A program made the position numbers and the translations under genes. Shown one piece after another: positions 14,550 through 14,627 of a stretch of 14,627 nt of DNA. The stretch's first letter is position 1; each line of letters starts with the position of its first letter. Location: contig JAGBIR010000223.1 in assembly GCA_017934845.1 (NCBI GenBank), positions 1-14,627 of the forward strand, read 5' to 3'. The notes under the pieces are model-generated. The model ran no database searches. It saw only the letters and a list, made by a program, of their open reading frames with translations, and was not told where the DNA came from. The DNA comes from Alistipes sp. GTDB taxonomy: Bacteria > Bacteroidota > Bacteroidia > Bacteroidales > Rikenellaceae.

Positions 14550-14627
14550 TTAGTTTTTACGAAAATTGCGAAATCCTACATAGAAGACTACATGGAGGTC
14601 GTAATCAAGCCCAAAAACTACGAATGC
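14550..14627. other. Possible partial reading frames at the right edge
   Basis: On the plus strand a frame is open to the edge, with an ATG at 14592 (MEVVIKPKNYEC). On the minus strand the exactly complementary register is open from the edge to a TAA at 14552-14550 and reads VVFGLDYDLHVVFYVGFRNF near its end. Either could be a gene fragment; neither was recognised and only one, at most, is likely real. Confidence 0.25.

Overview
The window looks like a chromosomal segment of a gut Bacteroidales bacterium, most likely Alistipes or a close relative in the Rikenellaceae. The reasons are: a lipoprotein with BACON domains and collagen-like tracts; starts without Shine-Dalgarno sites; a candidate Bacteroidetes-type promoter (TTTG, 19 nt, TAnnTTTG-like); a GH33 sialidase; and a group B [FeFe] hydrogenase. 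The genus is an inference; the phylum is well supported.

Left part (1-4996, plus strand). After the last codons of an unknown gene and its terminator comes one very long gene (235-4932) for a surface lipoprotein ending in a DNA/RNA non-specific endonuclease. It is split by an in-frame TAG at 1600-1602 that sits where a BACON domain should have Trp (TGG to TAG). It is listed as two CDS halves but is best read as one broken gene of about 1565 codons. A bidirectional terminator (4954-4989) follows.

Middle (5044-8715). On the minus strand, an orphan PTS-EIIC-like membrane protein (7397-6399) is followed 20 nt later by an exported GH33 sialidase (6378-5044). Divergent from them is a YqhD-type iron-family alcohol/aldehyde reductase (7518-8660, plus). 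The shared intergenic region holds a perfect palindrome, CCAAAGGT-gta-ACCTTTGG.

Right part (8854-13983, minus strand). A tight four-gene operon, transcribed right to left, encodes a group B [FeFe] hydrogenase and all three H-cluster maturases in the order hydA, hydE, hydG, hydF with gaps of 6-12 nt. HydG and HydE make the CO/CN and dithiolate parts of the 2Fe subcluster, HydF is the scaffold GTPase, and HydA is the hydrogenase, probably ferredoxin-linked and fermentative. The 5' end of hydA appears frameshifted: 62 nt upstream of the GTG start encode a natural N-terminus that is out of frame by one base in an A run. Between yqhD and hydF lies a terminator and a roughly 125-nt imperfect inverted-repeat element.

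Right edge (13984-14627). No convincing gene. It holds candidate hyd promoter and operator sites, a 63/64-nt direct repeat in two copies about 304 nt apart, a minus-strand terminator, several short palindromes and a tRNA-3'-end-like fragment. It may be a repeat element or the remains of an integration site. The main items for follow-up are the two single-base gene disruptions, the unassigned repeat region at the right edge, and the orphan EIIC-sialidase pair.
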